This document shows, in pieces, positions 1 to 10,228 of a stretch of DNA of 64,000 bases (position 1 is its first letter; the number at the start of each line of letters is the position of its first letter). Where the stretch lies: NCBI GenBank assembly GCA_019155185.1, contig CM032806.1, positions 237,501 to 301,500 on the forward strand, in the 5' to 3' direction. The notes beneath the pieces are model-generated. The model had not been told where the DNA came from. It searched no databases and saw nothing but the letters and a program-made list of their open reading frames with translations. This stretch comes from Beaufortia kweichowensis. Its lineage: Eukaryota; Chordata; Actinopteri; Cypriniformes; Gastromyzontidae. Position numbers and translations under genes: made by a program.

Positions 1-643
1 TGGGACGCAAGAAGAGTTTTCCTTCTCGAATGTTCTCCTGTCTCGCTGGATTTATAGAACCGGGTATCTGAAATAAAACAAGCAAATATTGTGACACTTG
101 ACTGAATGTCATTCTTTGTAAAATAAAATAATAAAATATCAAAGCAAACAGATACTGCAAATGACATCTGAACTTTATATTGTATTTGAAAAAAGAGATG
201 ACCTGCTTTGATATTTTCAAAATGTTCATGAGTTTTCTCTTGTCATGTTGATCAGGAGAGACGGTAGAAGCGGCGGTGAGGCGAGAGGTTCTGGAGGAGA
301 GCGGTGTTCAGGTGGGTCCGGTTCAGTATCAGACGTGTCAGGCGTGGCCGATGCCGTCTTGTCTGATGATTGGCTGTTGCTGCGTTGCTCTAACCACCGA
401 CATTGAAGTGGATAAAAACGAAATAGAAGAAGCTCGCTGGTTCACACGAGAACAGGTGCTTCATTCACTGATTTACTGCTGTTTGCTCCATGATGATTCT
501 GATGATTCTGATGAATGTCTTCTGCCATCCAGGTGATCAGCGCACTCGTAAAAGACAAACACGCCGTTTTCAACATGCCGCCCAAACAGGCCGTCGCACA
601 CCATCTGATCAAACACTGGACGGGCTTTAGCTCAAACCTCTGA
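1..643 (+). CDS. nudt12: NUDT12, 3' end (NAD-capped RNA/NADH pyrophosphatase), partial
   Basis: Three coding exons are visible: 1-63 (enters from the left edge), 256-455 and 533-643, with stop TGA at 641-643. They encode the C-terminal Nudix domain. FIEPGETVEAAVRREVLEES carries the Nudix box (G-x5-E-x7-REVLEES). The peroxisomal NUDT12/NADH-diphosphatase signature CQAWPMPSCLMIGC and the motif VDKNEIEEARWFTREQV follow. The protein ends HHLIKHWTGFSSNL, close to the human NUDT12 end. Family knowledge: NUDT12 hydrolyses NADH, NAD(H)-type dinucleotides and NAD caps on RNA, and works as a dimer. The closely spaced paralogue NUDT13 is less likely because of the WPMPS and KNEIEEARWF strings. The N-terminal ankyrin part lies outside the window. 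Possible polyadenylation signals AATAAA lie at 882 and 910. Confidence 0.9.
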
Positions 644-1041
644 ACTGGGTTCATGGATCTAATCATCGAATTGATTTAATAAACATCTTCTCTATTAACC
701 TTTGAATTGCACAAATCACTTTGTAGATTATAGAAGCGAAATTCAACTTAAAAGAAGATCTCAAAACTTTAAAAAACCCAAATAAATAGTTTGAATTATT
801 ATTGTTTGTAGTTATTAGGTTCAGAAATACAAAAGTTGATCCACAGATGATTCTGTATGTTTTTAGTTTTTAAACTAGTTGAATAAATGAGAAGAAATGA
901 AGATGCTTTAATAAAGACTCCGGCTTCATTTTAATTCAACGTGATTTTATACAGTTGCAAACAGGAAACACTGTGGTCGTTCAATATTAATACAGTAATT
1001 TTGTAAGAAATGACATGATCTTTTATGATATCTGTGCTTCA

Positions 1042-4000
1042 TCACTGCACATGTAACACACACGTCTGATCTGAATTCACGTGTACAGTGTTCTGCATTA
1101 CTGTACATGACGGCGTCTTACGGTTCAGATGGAGATCTCCATCATGGAAATAATCCAGTTGAGTGGTTATTATGGGTAAATCAATGTAATCTAATGGATT
1201 AGAGAGACTGGGACTGTTTTCTGAACTGGATGTCCATGTAGTCTGAGTTGTACCTTCACTGGAGATCTTTGATGGAATTAAATCATCTTCATCCAAAGAC
1301 ACACGCTCGACGTGTACGATATTCTTCTCTGTCTGCTGCTCCATCATGAAAGCATTCTCCAACCTCAGCACACAAATCTTACTGTTACCCTGCTAACACA
1401 ATAAACAACTGAGAAACATTGTTTTCATGCTATTAGATAAAGTCTGAAAGATGATATAAACCTGAAAAGGAGTCTTGAGGAGCCAGTGTCCTATCAGACT
1501 GTATTCAGGGTTAGCGATGTTTTCTTTACACCTGTGTGTGATGGGAAATAAAGCGCTGTAAACATGTCGAATCATTACATTCGTGATGTCAGTCAGATCT
1601 GATCTGTACTTACATAGTCTTAGTTAAAACAGAGACGATCCCAAAGCAAAGAACCAGCAGAACCAGCGCCACACAACACTTGATGATCTCATCATGATCT
1701 GAAAATTCATGAATATGCGTAAAATACAATAACATTATTATTATTATTTCTTGTATGATACTTTGATTTCATAAAGGGCTGTGTGACAATATATCACACG
1801 TGTAAGTGTGTGTTCCTCACCTAGAAGAGCCGTGTTCACATCTAAACTGGCCTTGGAGAAATTCCCCGTCCTCGTCTCTGTTTGGATATAAACTGTGTAT
1901 TTTTCATTTGCCTGAAGATTGTTGAATGAGTGTTGTGCTTGATGTGGAAATACTGTGAGATCTGAGAGAGAACGAGTCATTCAGACACGTTACACAAACA
2001 CAAGAGAAATAACTGATTCACACCGTCAGTTACATTGCATGTGATGTTTTCCCTTTAACACGAGCACATGTTGAAGCACACGAATGCTCGGCCGCGTCTC
2101 CTTCCACACGCACTTCACCGTCAGAGATGATTTCGACACGGCGATCAGATGAAAACCCACCAGATCCATCAGAGCTGCGGAGAGAGAAGAGCGTATGAGA
2201 GAGAGATCAGGATGAAGATCTCTGATGACGTGTGTCAGGACTCACTGCCGTGCTTTACATCCGCTGAGACCGAGACCGGAGGACCACAGAGACGCCCGTC
2301 AACAGCATAAACACTGATGATGTACACCTCTTCTGCTTTAATAGCTGTCGTTTCATGTTTAGAACATAGATTTGAGTCAATCTCCATTTCCAGCTAAAGT
2401 ACAGACATTTTTCCTTTGTAATATTTAATTACAAAACATAATCCTTTAAGCAAAATATCATTTCTTTTCTCTTTCTTTAGAGTGAAATCTGGACACATTC
2501 ATCGTGAGTTTCACCCTTTAATATCATTCTACACAAACACAATCACATGATACGTTTATGAAGATGAAATGATTAGCGCTTTTTTCACTTTGGCTAAAAG
2601 CATCTGCTTAATATTCAATTCAATTCAGTTTTATTTGTATAGCGCTTTCTCACAATGATCATTGTACCAAAGCAGCTTTACATGTCTGGATAAGTCAACT
2701 AAAACTCTTTAAGAGAGAAAAACCCCTGACATGACGTGTTATAGTTGCAATCCGTAATAAAGGACACAAATTGCCATTGATCGCATCTATAACTCACTAT
2801 GCAGTTACAAGACTAGAGTACTACAAGAATAAGTTATTTATTATTAATAAATAAATGTAAATGTAAATGACATGTGACCTGTGAGATGGGCAGTGAACGT
2901 AGAGCCGTTCACACGCTTCCATCCTCCAGAGGACGTGTTTGAGGAAGATCTCCATTCGATGGCAAACTCGCTCACATGTACTGCAGTAGAATGAAGATCC
3001 CAGCGGAGACGCAGCGAGAGATCTTCAGATGAAACCCAGAGACCCTTCACTGCAGACACAACTGACAGAAACAACACACATCTCATCTGTGAAACACTTT
3101 TACTGCACTCATAATACAGCACACACTCATGTCACCTTCAGGAAGACGTGCATCCACTGTGAGCCGTCGCTCGGGCGAGCGTCCTGCGCCGTTATAGGCC
3201 GTTACAGTGATGTCATAATCCTCTGGCGTTACAGACACGAGCACCTTCAGATCAGACGTGCGGACGCTTCGTCTCAGAGACAGACGCTTGATGGGCACAT
3301 AAGACACTTCATACCCTCGAATGATCCCACGAGCATCTGATGAATCCAGAGCCTGAACAGAAACCAGACAGGATTATTTTGACACGTCCTGATGAATTAA
3401 ATAAAGATTCAGTCACTCATGTCACTGCATAGAGTTTATCACATTATCTGTGTATAATGTACTGAAGACATTCAGAGCTTCAGTCACAGATGAATAACAA
3501 CTGATAATCACCTTCCAGAGAATTCCCAGCTGTCGACTTGCAGAGTTTTGGTCCAAAACCAAATAATAACTGACCAGAGGAGCTGCGGTCGGCACTACGA
3601 TCCCAAATCACAGGAAAGAAAGTGTCACACACAGTATGAAGAGAAGCTGACGGTGTTTTAGTGCTGATGACTTACGGCTCTCTGATGTCATCACATGAGT
3701 TTGAGAGCTCCAGTCACTGCAGCGGCTGAACTCCTGACAGCATGACATCATCAAACTGTATTCAGTGAACGGCTGCAGACCCACAATCACAGACGCTGCC
3801 GTCTGATATTTACACACACACACATCATCATCATCAGATTATATTCATCAGCATTATTTTTCTACTAGTGAACATCTAAACAGAGATTTTGTCTAAACCT
3901 CCGTCCACGAGTCCGTGTTCACACGTCTGTAGTTGATTTTGCATTTTGTGTTTTTTTCTTCCCGGCTGCTCCACGTTACGGTCAGTGATGTGTCTGTGCT

Positions 4001-4918
4001 GTTAACACATGTGATAACCGGTCGAGGAGTCTGAACTACAACAATCAAACACACGAATCACATTATATACTAACATTAACAACATTTAACTGTATTATCT
4101 CAAATCAAATCAAATGAATAACTGTTGATAGAAAGCTGTAAATGAAACCGTACCGATGTCCTGTAGAATGACTGGATAGACGTCTGAGAAGATCACTCTC
4201 TGACTCATGACATTCACAGATTTAATCATGACATCCAAACTAGAATGTTCATTTAAAATGGACGGACACGAGATAAAGTCTTCTTCTCTAAAAAACACAA
4301 AATATACGTCAAATCATTTGCTTTTTGTTTGTTAAATGGATCAGATCAGAGTTTACTGATGGATGAGATGTGAAGAGTGTTTTTACCTGCTAAAGATAAA
4401 TGTGCTGCTGATTTGTGTTGTGACATCATTCATCTGAATCCAGCGGCAGGTAAAGGACTCCTCACGCTTCACGTAATGACACGATGTGTTCACAAAGTTT
4501 TCTTCAAGAGAAATCAAGTGAGAAATCAAACCAGACAGAAGAGAAGCGAGATGATGAACACATACGTACCGGGTGAAGTGAGGACGTCTGATGGTGTGTT
4601 CAGACAGTCGGCTCTGGACATCACACACACGTTCATCTGGTTCTCACAATCCTTCAGCTCATCGGCCGTCACTGTCAGATCTAAAGAATAATCTCAAAAA
4701 TAAAATCCTATCAGGAGACAGACGCTGTTCATGTTTGTGACACAGATAATAGCAAACATTTACCCTGAACGCTAAAACTCTTCAGTGATGATTCACCTGT
4801 AAATCAAACCCATTTCATGAATGTATTATTGACATGTCTAGTGTGTGTATGTGTGTTAAAGTGACTTACAGCAGTAGAAAGAGAAGATGAACACACACAT
4901 CACTCCTGTACCACTCAT
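1042..4918 (-). CDS. Class I cytokine receptor, gp130/IL-12Rb-like, with five FNIII-type domains
   Basis: Sixteen coding exons join in phase to about 706 aa: 4870-4918, 4764-4796, 4570-4680, 4387-4501, 4154-4287, 3899-4030, 3676-3802, 3512-3594, 3136-3352, 2879-3049, 2246-2393, 2034-2174, 1821-1961, 1614-1698, 1462-1555 and 1042-1381. The order is a signal peptide (MSGTGVMCVFIFSFYCC), a cytokine-binding module with a C-x-W element (SFTCRW) and a degenerate WSxWS (CSDWSSQ), three more FNIII domains (for example RGIIRGYEVSY and ISVYAVDGRLCG), and a transmembrane helix (CCVALVLLVLCFGIVSVL). A box1-like stretch (ANPEYSLIGHW) and a short tail of about 110 aa with one YIDLP tyrosine follow. The layout without an Ig domain suits IL-27RA, IL-31RA or IL-12RB1 relatives better than IL6ST or LIFR. 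I cannot name the orthologue. It should signal through JAK/STAT at the plasma membrane. The exact acceptor of exon 6 was chosen because it keeps the frame. Confidence 0.85.
2605..2690. repeat. Dispersed fish repeat fragment inside a receptor intron
   Basis: An 'attcaattcaattcagtttt' start runs into a 'tttgtatagcgctttctcac' segment and a 'ccaaagcagctttacat' segment. This string is familiar as a very common interspersed element in teleost genomes (recall, not searched). It lies between the 2879-3049 and 2246-2393 exons of the cytokine receptor and has no coding effect. Its family is not assigned here. Confidence 0.6.
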
Positions 4919-5748
4919 TTCACCAGCTGAAAATATCTGATCACAGCAAAGAGATTGAAATGAAAAATACAAATGGATATTTAGAGAATTCAGGAGAATA
5001 TGAAACAGTACAATACACCCATTAAACAGAACATCATTCAGCCTGTTTATTTAAATAAATACAAAATAAATAATGATAAATAATGTACAATAATTCCATA
5101 AACTCTTATTTAAAAGAACTTGAATGAAATGAATGTTGTGGATTTTATAGAGACTTACGGTTGGTGTCGAGCACACGCAGGAACAGAAGAATGTCTTAAG
5201 AATGTATGTGTGATTTCTCAATGTGAGGAACACAGATAACATCAGAGTTACAGAACAACACTTCCTTCAACATTTCACTTCCAACTAACCTGCGGCTTAC
5301 ACAAAACTACACAAAACTACTCAAAACTACACAAAACTACACATCATCAGAGGTGTAAATGAGAAATAAATCAACATTCACCTGAAACTTTCTGTGAGAA
5401 ACACCAGCAATTCTTCAAAAAGTTGATGAACAAGATATAAACATCCAGCACATGTGTCTTTATAAAGCACCTGCAGACGGTTTACATGAGAAAGTGATGT
5501 GAAAGCTCCTGTTAAACCTGAAAACACATTCCCCTCGTGTGTGTGCGTTATAAAAAGACAAATTCACGCTCGTGAAAAAGACCAACAGATGAATGTAGAT
5601 ACAAATCCATATGAGAAAGTGTTCAAATGATTTAAAGGAAATGTATGAAACAAGAAAATAGATTTAAAAACCACATGCATCTTTTAATTTAGGGTTATAA
5701 TACATGACATTAAAAATACATTATTAAATAAATATCAAATATTTCATT
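4919..5748. other. Upstream region of the cytokine receptor; no coding gene seen
   Basis: This is AT-rich sequence upstream of the receptor start codon at 4916-4918 (minus strand). It probably holds a 5' UTR exon and the promoter, but I cannot fix either one. A short direct repeat of about five copies of a 'acacaaaactac'-like 10-mer lies at 5297-5345. The shld3 stop codon on the other side is at 5749. Confidence 0.5.
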
Positions 5749-7515
5749 TTAGATTTTAAGAATGTCTCCACGTTTATGGACTGTTAAAGTAATCTGTCCT
5801 GAGAGAAGCAGTTCATCCTTTAAGAAACTCCCGATAAGTTCTGAGTAAAAGACGTCACAATAGATCCAGATCTGAGCCAGATCTCTCTGGAAGTTTGCGT
5901 TACAGGTGGGCAGTCTGGAGTGTCGGATCGCTCGGTTCAGCTGAAGCCAAACTTTATCCAGAGTATGTGTGACACAGTTCAGCTCACACACAACCCACTT
6001 AACTCTCTGATCAAGATGAAGTCTGTGTTTCTCAATAGTTTGACGGAACAGACGGGAGAACGAGTGTGTGACGTTAACCGGTGTCGTCCTGTTGCTGATC
6101 ACACACCACGAGCGCTTGAACTCTTTGGGTTTACCGTCAAACTGATCTTCAGCCTTGTGTTTAATGTCTGAAGTGTTGTGATGTTCCTCCAGACACGTGG
6201 AGGAGATGAACGGTGGACTGATCTGAGGTCTGATGATGTCTGATGTTAATGGATTGTGTGTGATGTCTGATGATGTCTGATGTTGATGGATTGTGTGTGA
6301 TGGTCTTCAGATGATCTTCAGAGGAGATGAACGGTGGACTGATCTGAGGTCTGATGATGTCTGATGTTGATGGATTGTGTGTGATCAGATGATCTTCACA
6401 GGAGATGAAGCGGTGGAGATGATGATGTCTTCACTTCAGATGATCTTCAGAGGAGGAGATGATGTCTGATGTTGATGGATTGTGTGTGATGGTCTTCAGA
6501 TGATCTTCAGAGGAGATGAACGGTGGACTGATCTGAGGTCTGATGGGTCTGATGATGTCTGATGTTGATGGATTGTGTGTGATGGTCTTCAGATGATCTT
6601 CAGAGGAGATGAGCGGTGGACTGATCTGAGGTCTGATGATGTCTGATGTTGATGGATTGTGTGTGATGGTCTTCAGATGATCTTCAGAGGAGATGAACGG
6701 TGGACTGATCTGAGGTCTGATGATGTCTGATGTTGATGGATTGTGTGTGATGTGTGATGGTCTTGTGTGTGATGTTCTTCAGATGATCTTCAGAGGAGAT
6801 GAGCGATTGTGGATGATCTTCACATGGAGATGAACGGTGGATATTCTTCAGATGATCTCAGAGGAGATGGCGGTGGGTCTGATGATGTCTGATGTTGATG
6901 GATTGTGTGTGATGTTCTTCAGATGATCTCAGAGGAGATGAGCGGTGGACTGATCTGAGGTCTGATGATGTCTGATGTTGATGGATTGTGGACTGATCTT
7001 CACAGGAGAGACTGTCTGATGATGTCTGATGTTGATGGATTGTGTGTGATGTTCTTCAGATGATCTTCAGAGGAGATGAACGGTGGACTGATCTGAGGTC
7101 TGATGGGTCTGATGATGTCTGATGTTGATGGATGATGTCTGATGTTGATGGATACCAGGGTCTGAATTCAGGAAGACTTCTGCAGGGAAACTCCTGTAAG
7201 ACTCTGTGTGTGATGAACACGACATCTCTGACCTCCAGCCCAGCGCCGAAAGACACACTTACATCCTTACAACACAATAACACACACACATTCACAACAA
7301 ACACACAAGAAAACAAACAGCAGTTAAAACAAACAACAGAGCAGTAGAGAGTCAGTACAGTATATTATGGTATCGTGAGTTTAAATGAGAAATATGATCA
7401 TAATAATAATATATTCCTGTAGACGCGCGTGTTTATATGAGCACTGAACTGATGTCAACACATATAAACACACAAACATTGTGTTAGAAACACTCACCGC
7501 TGTTTTCCGCGTCAT
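5749..7515 (-). CDS. shld3: SHLD3, shieldin complex subunit 3 (REV7-binding), with an expanded internal repeat
   Basis: A small first coding exon, 7498-7515 (MTRKTA, donor GTGAGT), joins a large exon, 5749-7265. The N-terminal part reads DVSVSFGAGLEVRDVVF, then LQEFPCRSLPEFRPWYP, matching the human SHLD3 N-terminus (IQDFPTRPLSRFIPWFP). The C-terminal 140 residues are open and strongly SHLD3-like: FKRSW, LDKVWLQLNRAIRHSRLP, then CNANFQRDLAQIWIYCDVFY and the end VHKRGDILKI. SHLD3 anchors the shieldin complex to REV7 (MAD2L2) at 53BP1-marked DNA breaks and so opposes end resection. Between the two parts (about 6200-7170) is a tandem array of a coding segment that breaks the reading frame in this assembly. 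The first frame stops near 7056, and the last part is open again from about 6306. The gene is therefore either intact with array assembly errors, spliced around the array, or damaged. Identification rests on both ends and is firm. Confidence 0.85.
6200..7170 (-). repeat. 84-bp coding minisatellite within shld3
   Basis: The unit is 84 bp (28 codons) and reads, on the minus strand, TSDIIRPQISPPFISS then EDHLKTITHNPS. Seven copies of the core 'cggtggactgatctgagg' (plus strand) start at 6211, 6332, 6521, 6614, 6698, 6943 and 7081, with truncated copies between them near 6420, 6470, 6800 and 6870. The spacing 6614-6698 is exactly one unit. Spacings of 93, 189 and 138 bp keep frame. The 121 and 245 bp steps shift it, but together they restore it. 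The final copy runs straight into unique shld3 coding sequence, so it is probably the ancestral segment. Confidence 0.9.
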
Positions 7516-7599
7516 ATCTTCATCATCATCATGTTCATCATCATCATGTTCATTTTTTTATCATACATGTCATTAATTACTACATGTAAACATGTTTCA

Positions 7600-7762
7600 T
7601 GCTAACACACGATAGCGACGCTCCTCACCGACAGACGGCGATGTGACGTCACGTGCACTGCGGAAGTAAGAGCCTCTAGCGGAAGTGACGACATCGTAAA
7701 GTCCACACTCATCATTCCATCTCAAAGCAAACGTGTGTTAGTAATAGACAAACTCAGATAAC
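7600..7762. promoter_or_regulatory. Bidirectional shld3/srp19 promoter with a palindromic CRE
   Basis: A GC-richer stretch lies between two divergent genes. The palindrome TGACGTCA sits at 7644-7651 and overlaps CACGTG, giving a CRE/ATF and an E-box site. ETS-like 'cggaagt' strings lie at about 7661 and 7680. A probable non-coding first shld3 exon on the minus strand ends at a GTGAGG donor near 7625. srp19 starts translation at 7763. The arrangement is typical of a housekeeping bidirectional promoter; activity is inferred. Confidence 0.6.
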
Positions 7763-8823
7763 ATGTCGCATTTAACGACAAACCCGGCGGATAAAGAGAG
7801 GTGTGTAAACACACACAAACACACAACAACACGACAAGAGTACCGTGTCATTAATGTGTGTTTCTCCCGCAGGTTTCTGTGCATTTATCCATCTTACATT
7901 AACAGTAAGAAGACATTAGCAGAAGGCAGAAGAATCCCTGTAGAGAAGGTTTGTGTGTGTTATTCTTCTGGTTTATTGTTTGCTATGAGTTGTGTTTAGT
8001 GAAGGTTTCTCTCGTGTTTGTTTTAGGCTGTGGAGAACCCTTCATGTGCTGAGATCCGGGATGTTCTCACAGCCGCTGGACTCAATGTGCTCGTCGAGGT
8101 CCGACTCTTTCTTTAGTCATGTGTTGATTTATTTATTCCGTGTTTTATATATTGATGACATGAAGATCTTCCTCTTCCAGAACAAGATGTACCCGAGAGA
8201 ATGGAACCGAGACGTTCAGTTCAGAGGAAGAGTACGAGTGCAAGTCAAACTCGACGATGGATCTTTGTGCCAAGACCAGTTTTCATCTAGTAAGTGTCAC
8301 ATTCACAGTTCTTCATGTAAACACAGAGTTTGAGCTTAATCTTACATTTACTGAAAGATGTCGACCGTAAGGAATTCAATCAAAAGAATGAGATTAAAAC
8401 TGGATTCACTTGCTTCTTGATATTGTTATCAAGGGGTAGAAAACACCTTTCTTCTTATGTGCAGAAACTGTATTCATATTGTAAACTCTGTAAAGCACTT
8501 CTTAGTACTAATGTTGACGTGTCGCTTCATTGTCTCCTAATATTTGTAAGTTGCTTCGGATAAAAGTGTCAGTTAAATGTAAATGTAAAGATTATCATAT
8601 ATCATACACGGCTCAGATATTCACTGTCTTCAGCACACAGAAACATTTCTTACCCACCGCTGACTTAACTGAACTCTTCTGTGTGTCTTCAGGGAAAGAC
8701 GTGATGTTTTACGTGGCTGAGATGATTCCTAAACTAAAGAGCAGGACACAGAAGAGCGGAGGAGCTGACGCTGGATCACAACAGGGAGACGGAGGAAAGA
8801 AAGGAAAAAAGAAGAAGAAATAG
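7763..8823 (+). CDS. srp19: SRP19, signal recognition particle 19 kDa protein
   Basis: Five exons join in phase to 141 aa (human is 144): 7763-7800, 7873-7948, 8027-8098, 8181-8289 and 8693-8823, stop TAG. Signature strings are FLCIYPSYINSKKTLAEGRR, NKMYPREWNRDVQFRGRVRV and MIPKLKSRTQKSGGA, followed by the lysine-rich tail KKGKKKKK. SRP19 binds helices 6 and 8 of 7SL RNA and allows SRP54 to assemble. The start was chosen as the first ATG in a good context downstream of the bidirectional promoter; it encodes MSHLTTNPADKER, close to the family N-terminus. Intron 4 contains a SINE fragment. A polyadenylation signal AATAAA lies at 9350. Confidence 0.96.
8479..8589 (+). mobile_element. SINE fragment, copy 1 (in srp19 intron 4)
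   Basis: It shares about 110 bp with 24487-24608 and the inverted copy at 55260-55380. The shared part runs from 'gtaaact', through 'cgcttcattgtctcctaat', to a 3' end 'ggataaaagtgtcagttaaa' and 'tgtaaatgtaaa'. This 3' end is the widespread teleost SINE/L2-type tail (recall). It is diverged from the other two copies, which suggests an old insertion. Confidence 0.7.
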
Positions 8824-9349
8824 ATGATGAAAGATAAGTCGACAAAAGCTTCAAGGTGGAGAGTTTGAAAACGACTCGGTTGACTCTTTTACTTTACGAA
8901 TGAAGAATTTGTCGTTTTGGTTGGATTTCTTTCAGCAAAGAATTGAATTCTGTCTATGTTTTCTGTAAATGCTCTGAATTGGCTGTTCAGTGGCACCTGG
9001 TGGACTTTAGCAATCATGCGTTAAGAGTTATGAACTTTACATTTTGTTTTGATTATTTTTGGCTCTACGGCACATTTCACGAGCTGTACAGAGATGATGA
9101 TGATGTTGGTGTTTAGTTTAATGTCCAGGATGGATTATGTTTAAATGGACACTGACCGAGCGTGACATGAGTTCACAGGTCATATCTTTCAGCAGATGTG
9201 TCAGTTGAAAGTGTCCCGGGTGGAGGATCAGTGTTTTCACACTCCTGTAACATGCTGTGAAATAGCAGCTCATGTCCTTCACAACACCTGTTTATTCTCC
9301 ATTACAGAGCTGAATCTTTCCATCTGTGCTAATGAAGAACCCAAAGTCA

Positions 9350-9392
9350 AATAAAGAGAATCAGACAGGAGTCAATGTCACGTGTCTTTATT
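9350..9392. terminator. Convergent polyadenylation signals of srp19 (+) and fam240 (-)
   Basis: AATAAA at 9350-9355 on the plus strand and TTTATT at 9387-9392 (AATAAA on the minus strand) are about 30 bp apart, so the two transcripts probably converge and may overlap at their 3' ends. The stop codons are at 8823 and 9441. Confidence 0.6.
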
Positions 9393-9440
9393 GAGTTGAC
9401 TTCATCAGATGTTCGGCGTGTGTGTGTTTGTTTCGCCTGT

Positions 9441-10228
9441 TCAAGAGACTGTTGATAAATTCGGGCCTCGGCTATCGCCAAAATTCTTCAGATGTTTGGT
9501 CCGGCTCTCTAATCTCTTCAGCCACTCGTCACGAAGCCTGAAATCACAGTTCAGTAAAAAATCACTGTAGCATACATGAGAGTAAATTCATGTAGATATA
9601 ACATGTCAAAGAACCATCTTTACATACAGTCTAATAGCTGAAATGATCATTAAACAGTAAACAGACTTGCATGTCCTGTGGTAACAGAATTCATGTTTTA
9701 GATAAGTGGTTGTCTTTTCTTCGGTGTAAATAAATTATTTCTGCTGACATTTTGTTTTGACATTATGACACTCTTAACTAAATCTTTTCTTTCTGTCAGC
9801 TGTGTATAAAAAACCCTTATTAAACATAAAAAAGTGTGTAACGTTACTGTAAGATACATTTTAAATAAGTGTGTAGTCTAATTATTCAAATGTGAAATTT
9901 GGAAAACATAAAAGAAAACTCTTTACAGTGTAAACTGATGTATGTCACAAATGTTGATAAAAACAGAACTAGAAAAGAGAGATTCAGAAGTAAAGCAGTG
10001 TCAGTTTTAAATGATAGTGATTCAACAGAAAAAAAACACTACTGATTGTTTAATGATAAATCCTAAACATGAATTATTATTTAGACATTTTTTTAGTTTC
10101 ACTCACTTGGTGAGAGCGCTGTTCTTCATCCTCTGTTTTTCAGCTTCTGTCATGTGATTGTGATTAACAATCTTCTGCTCCCAGAACGTCTTGATAAATA
10201 ATTTGTCATGAATCAGAGCAGAACTCAT
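9441..10228 (-). CDS. FAM240 family small protein, probable FAM240A orthologue
   Basis: Two exons, 10107-10228 and 9441-9537, give 72 aa in phase. FIKTFWEQKI, the stretch KQRMKNSALTKLRDEWLKRL and the following ESRTKHLKNF match the FAM240 pattern recalled from human FAM240A ([27 protein letters not shown]). The protein is a short, basic, probably helical chain with no signal peptide or membrane segment. Its function is unknown. The neighbour lrrc2 (13.5 kb) is also a neighbour of FAM240A in human 3p21.31, which supports orthology. The start at 10226-10228 lies just inside the exon, after a TTCACAAG acceptor, so at least one upstream 5' UTR exon is expected. Confidence 0.72.

Noticed and set aside
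6200..7170. CRISPR-like regular repeat array
   Set aside because: Repeats are directly adjacent 84-bp units without spacers, inside a vertebrate gene; it is a minisatellite.
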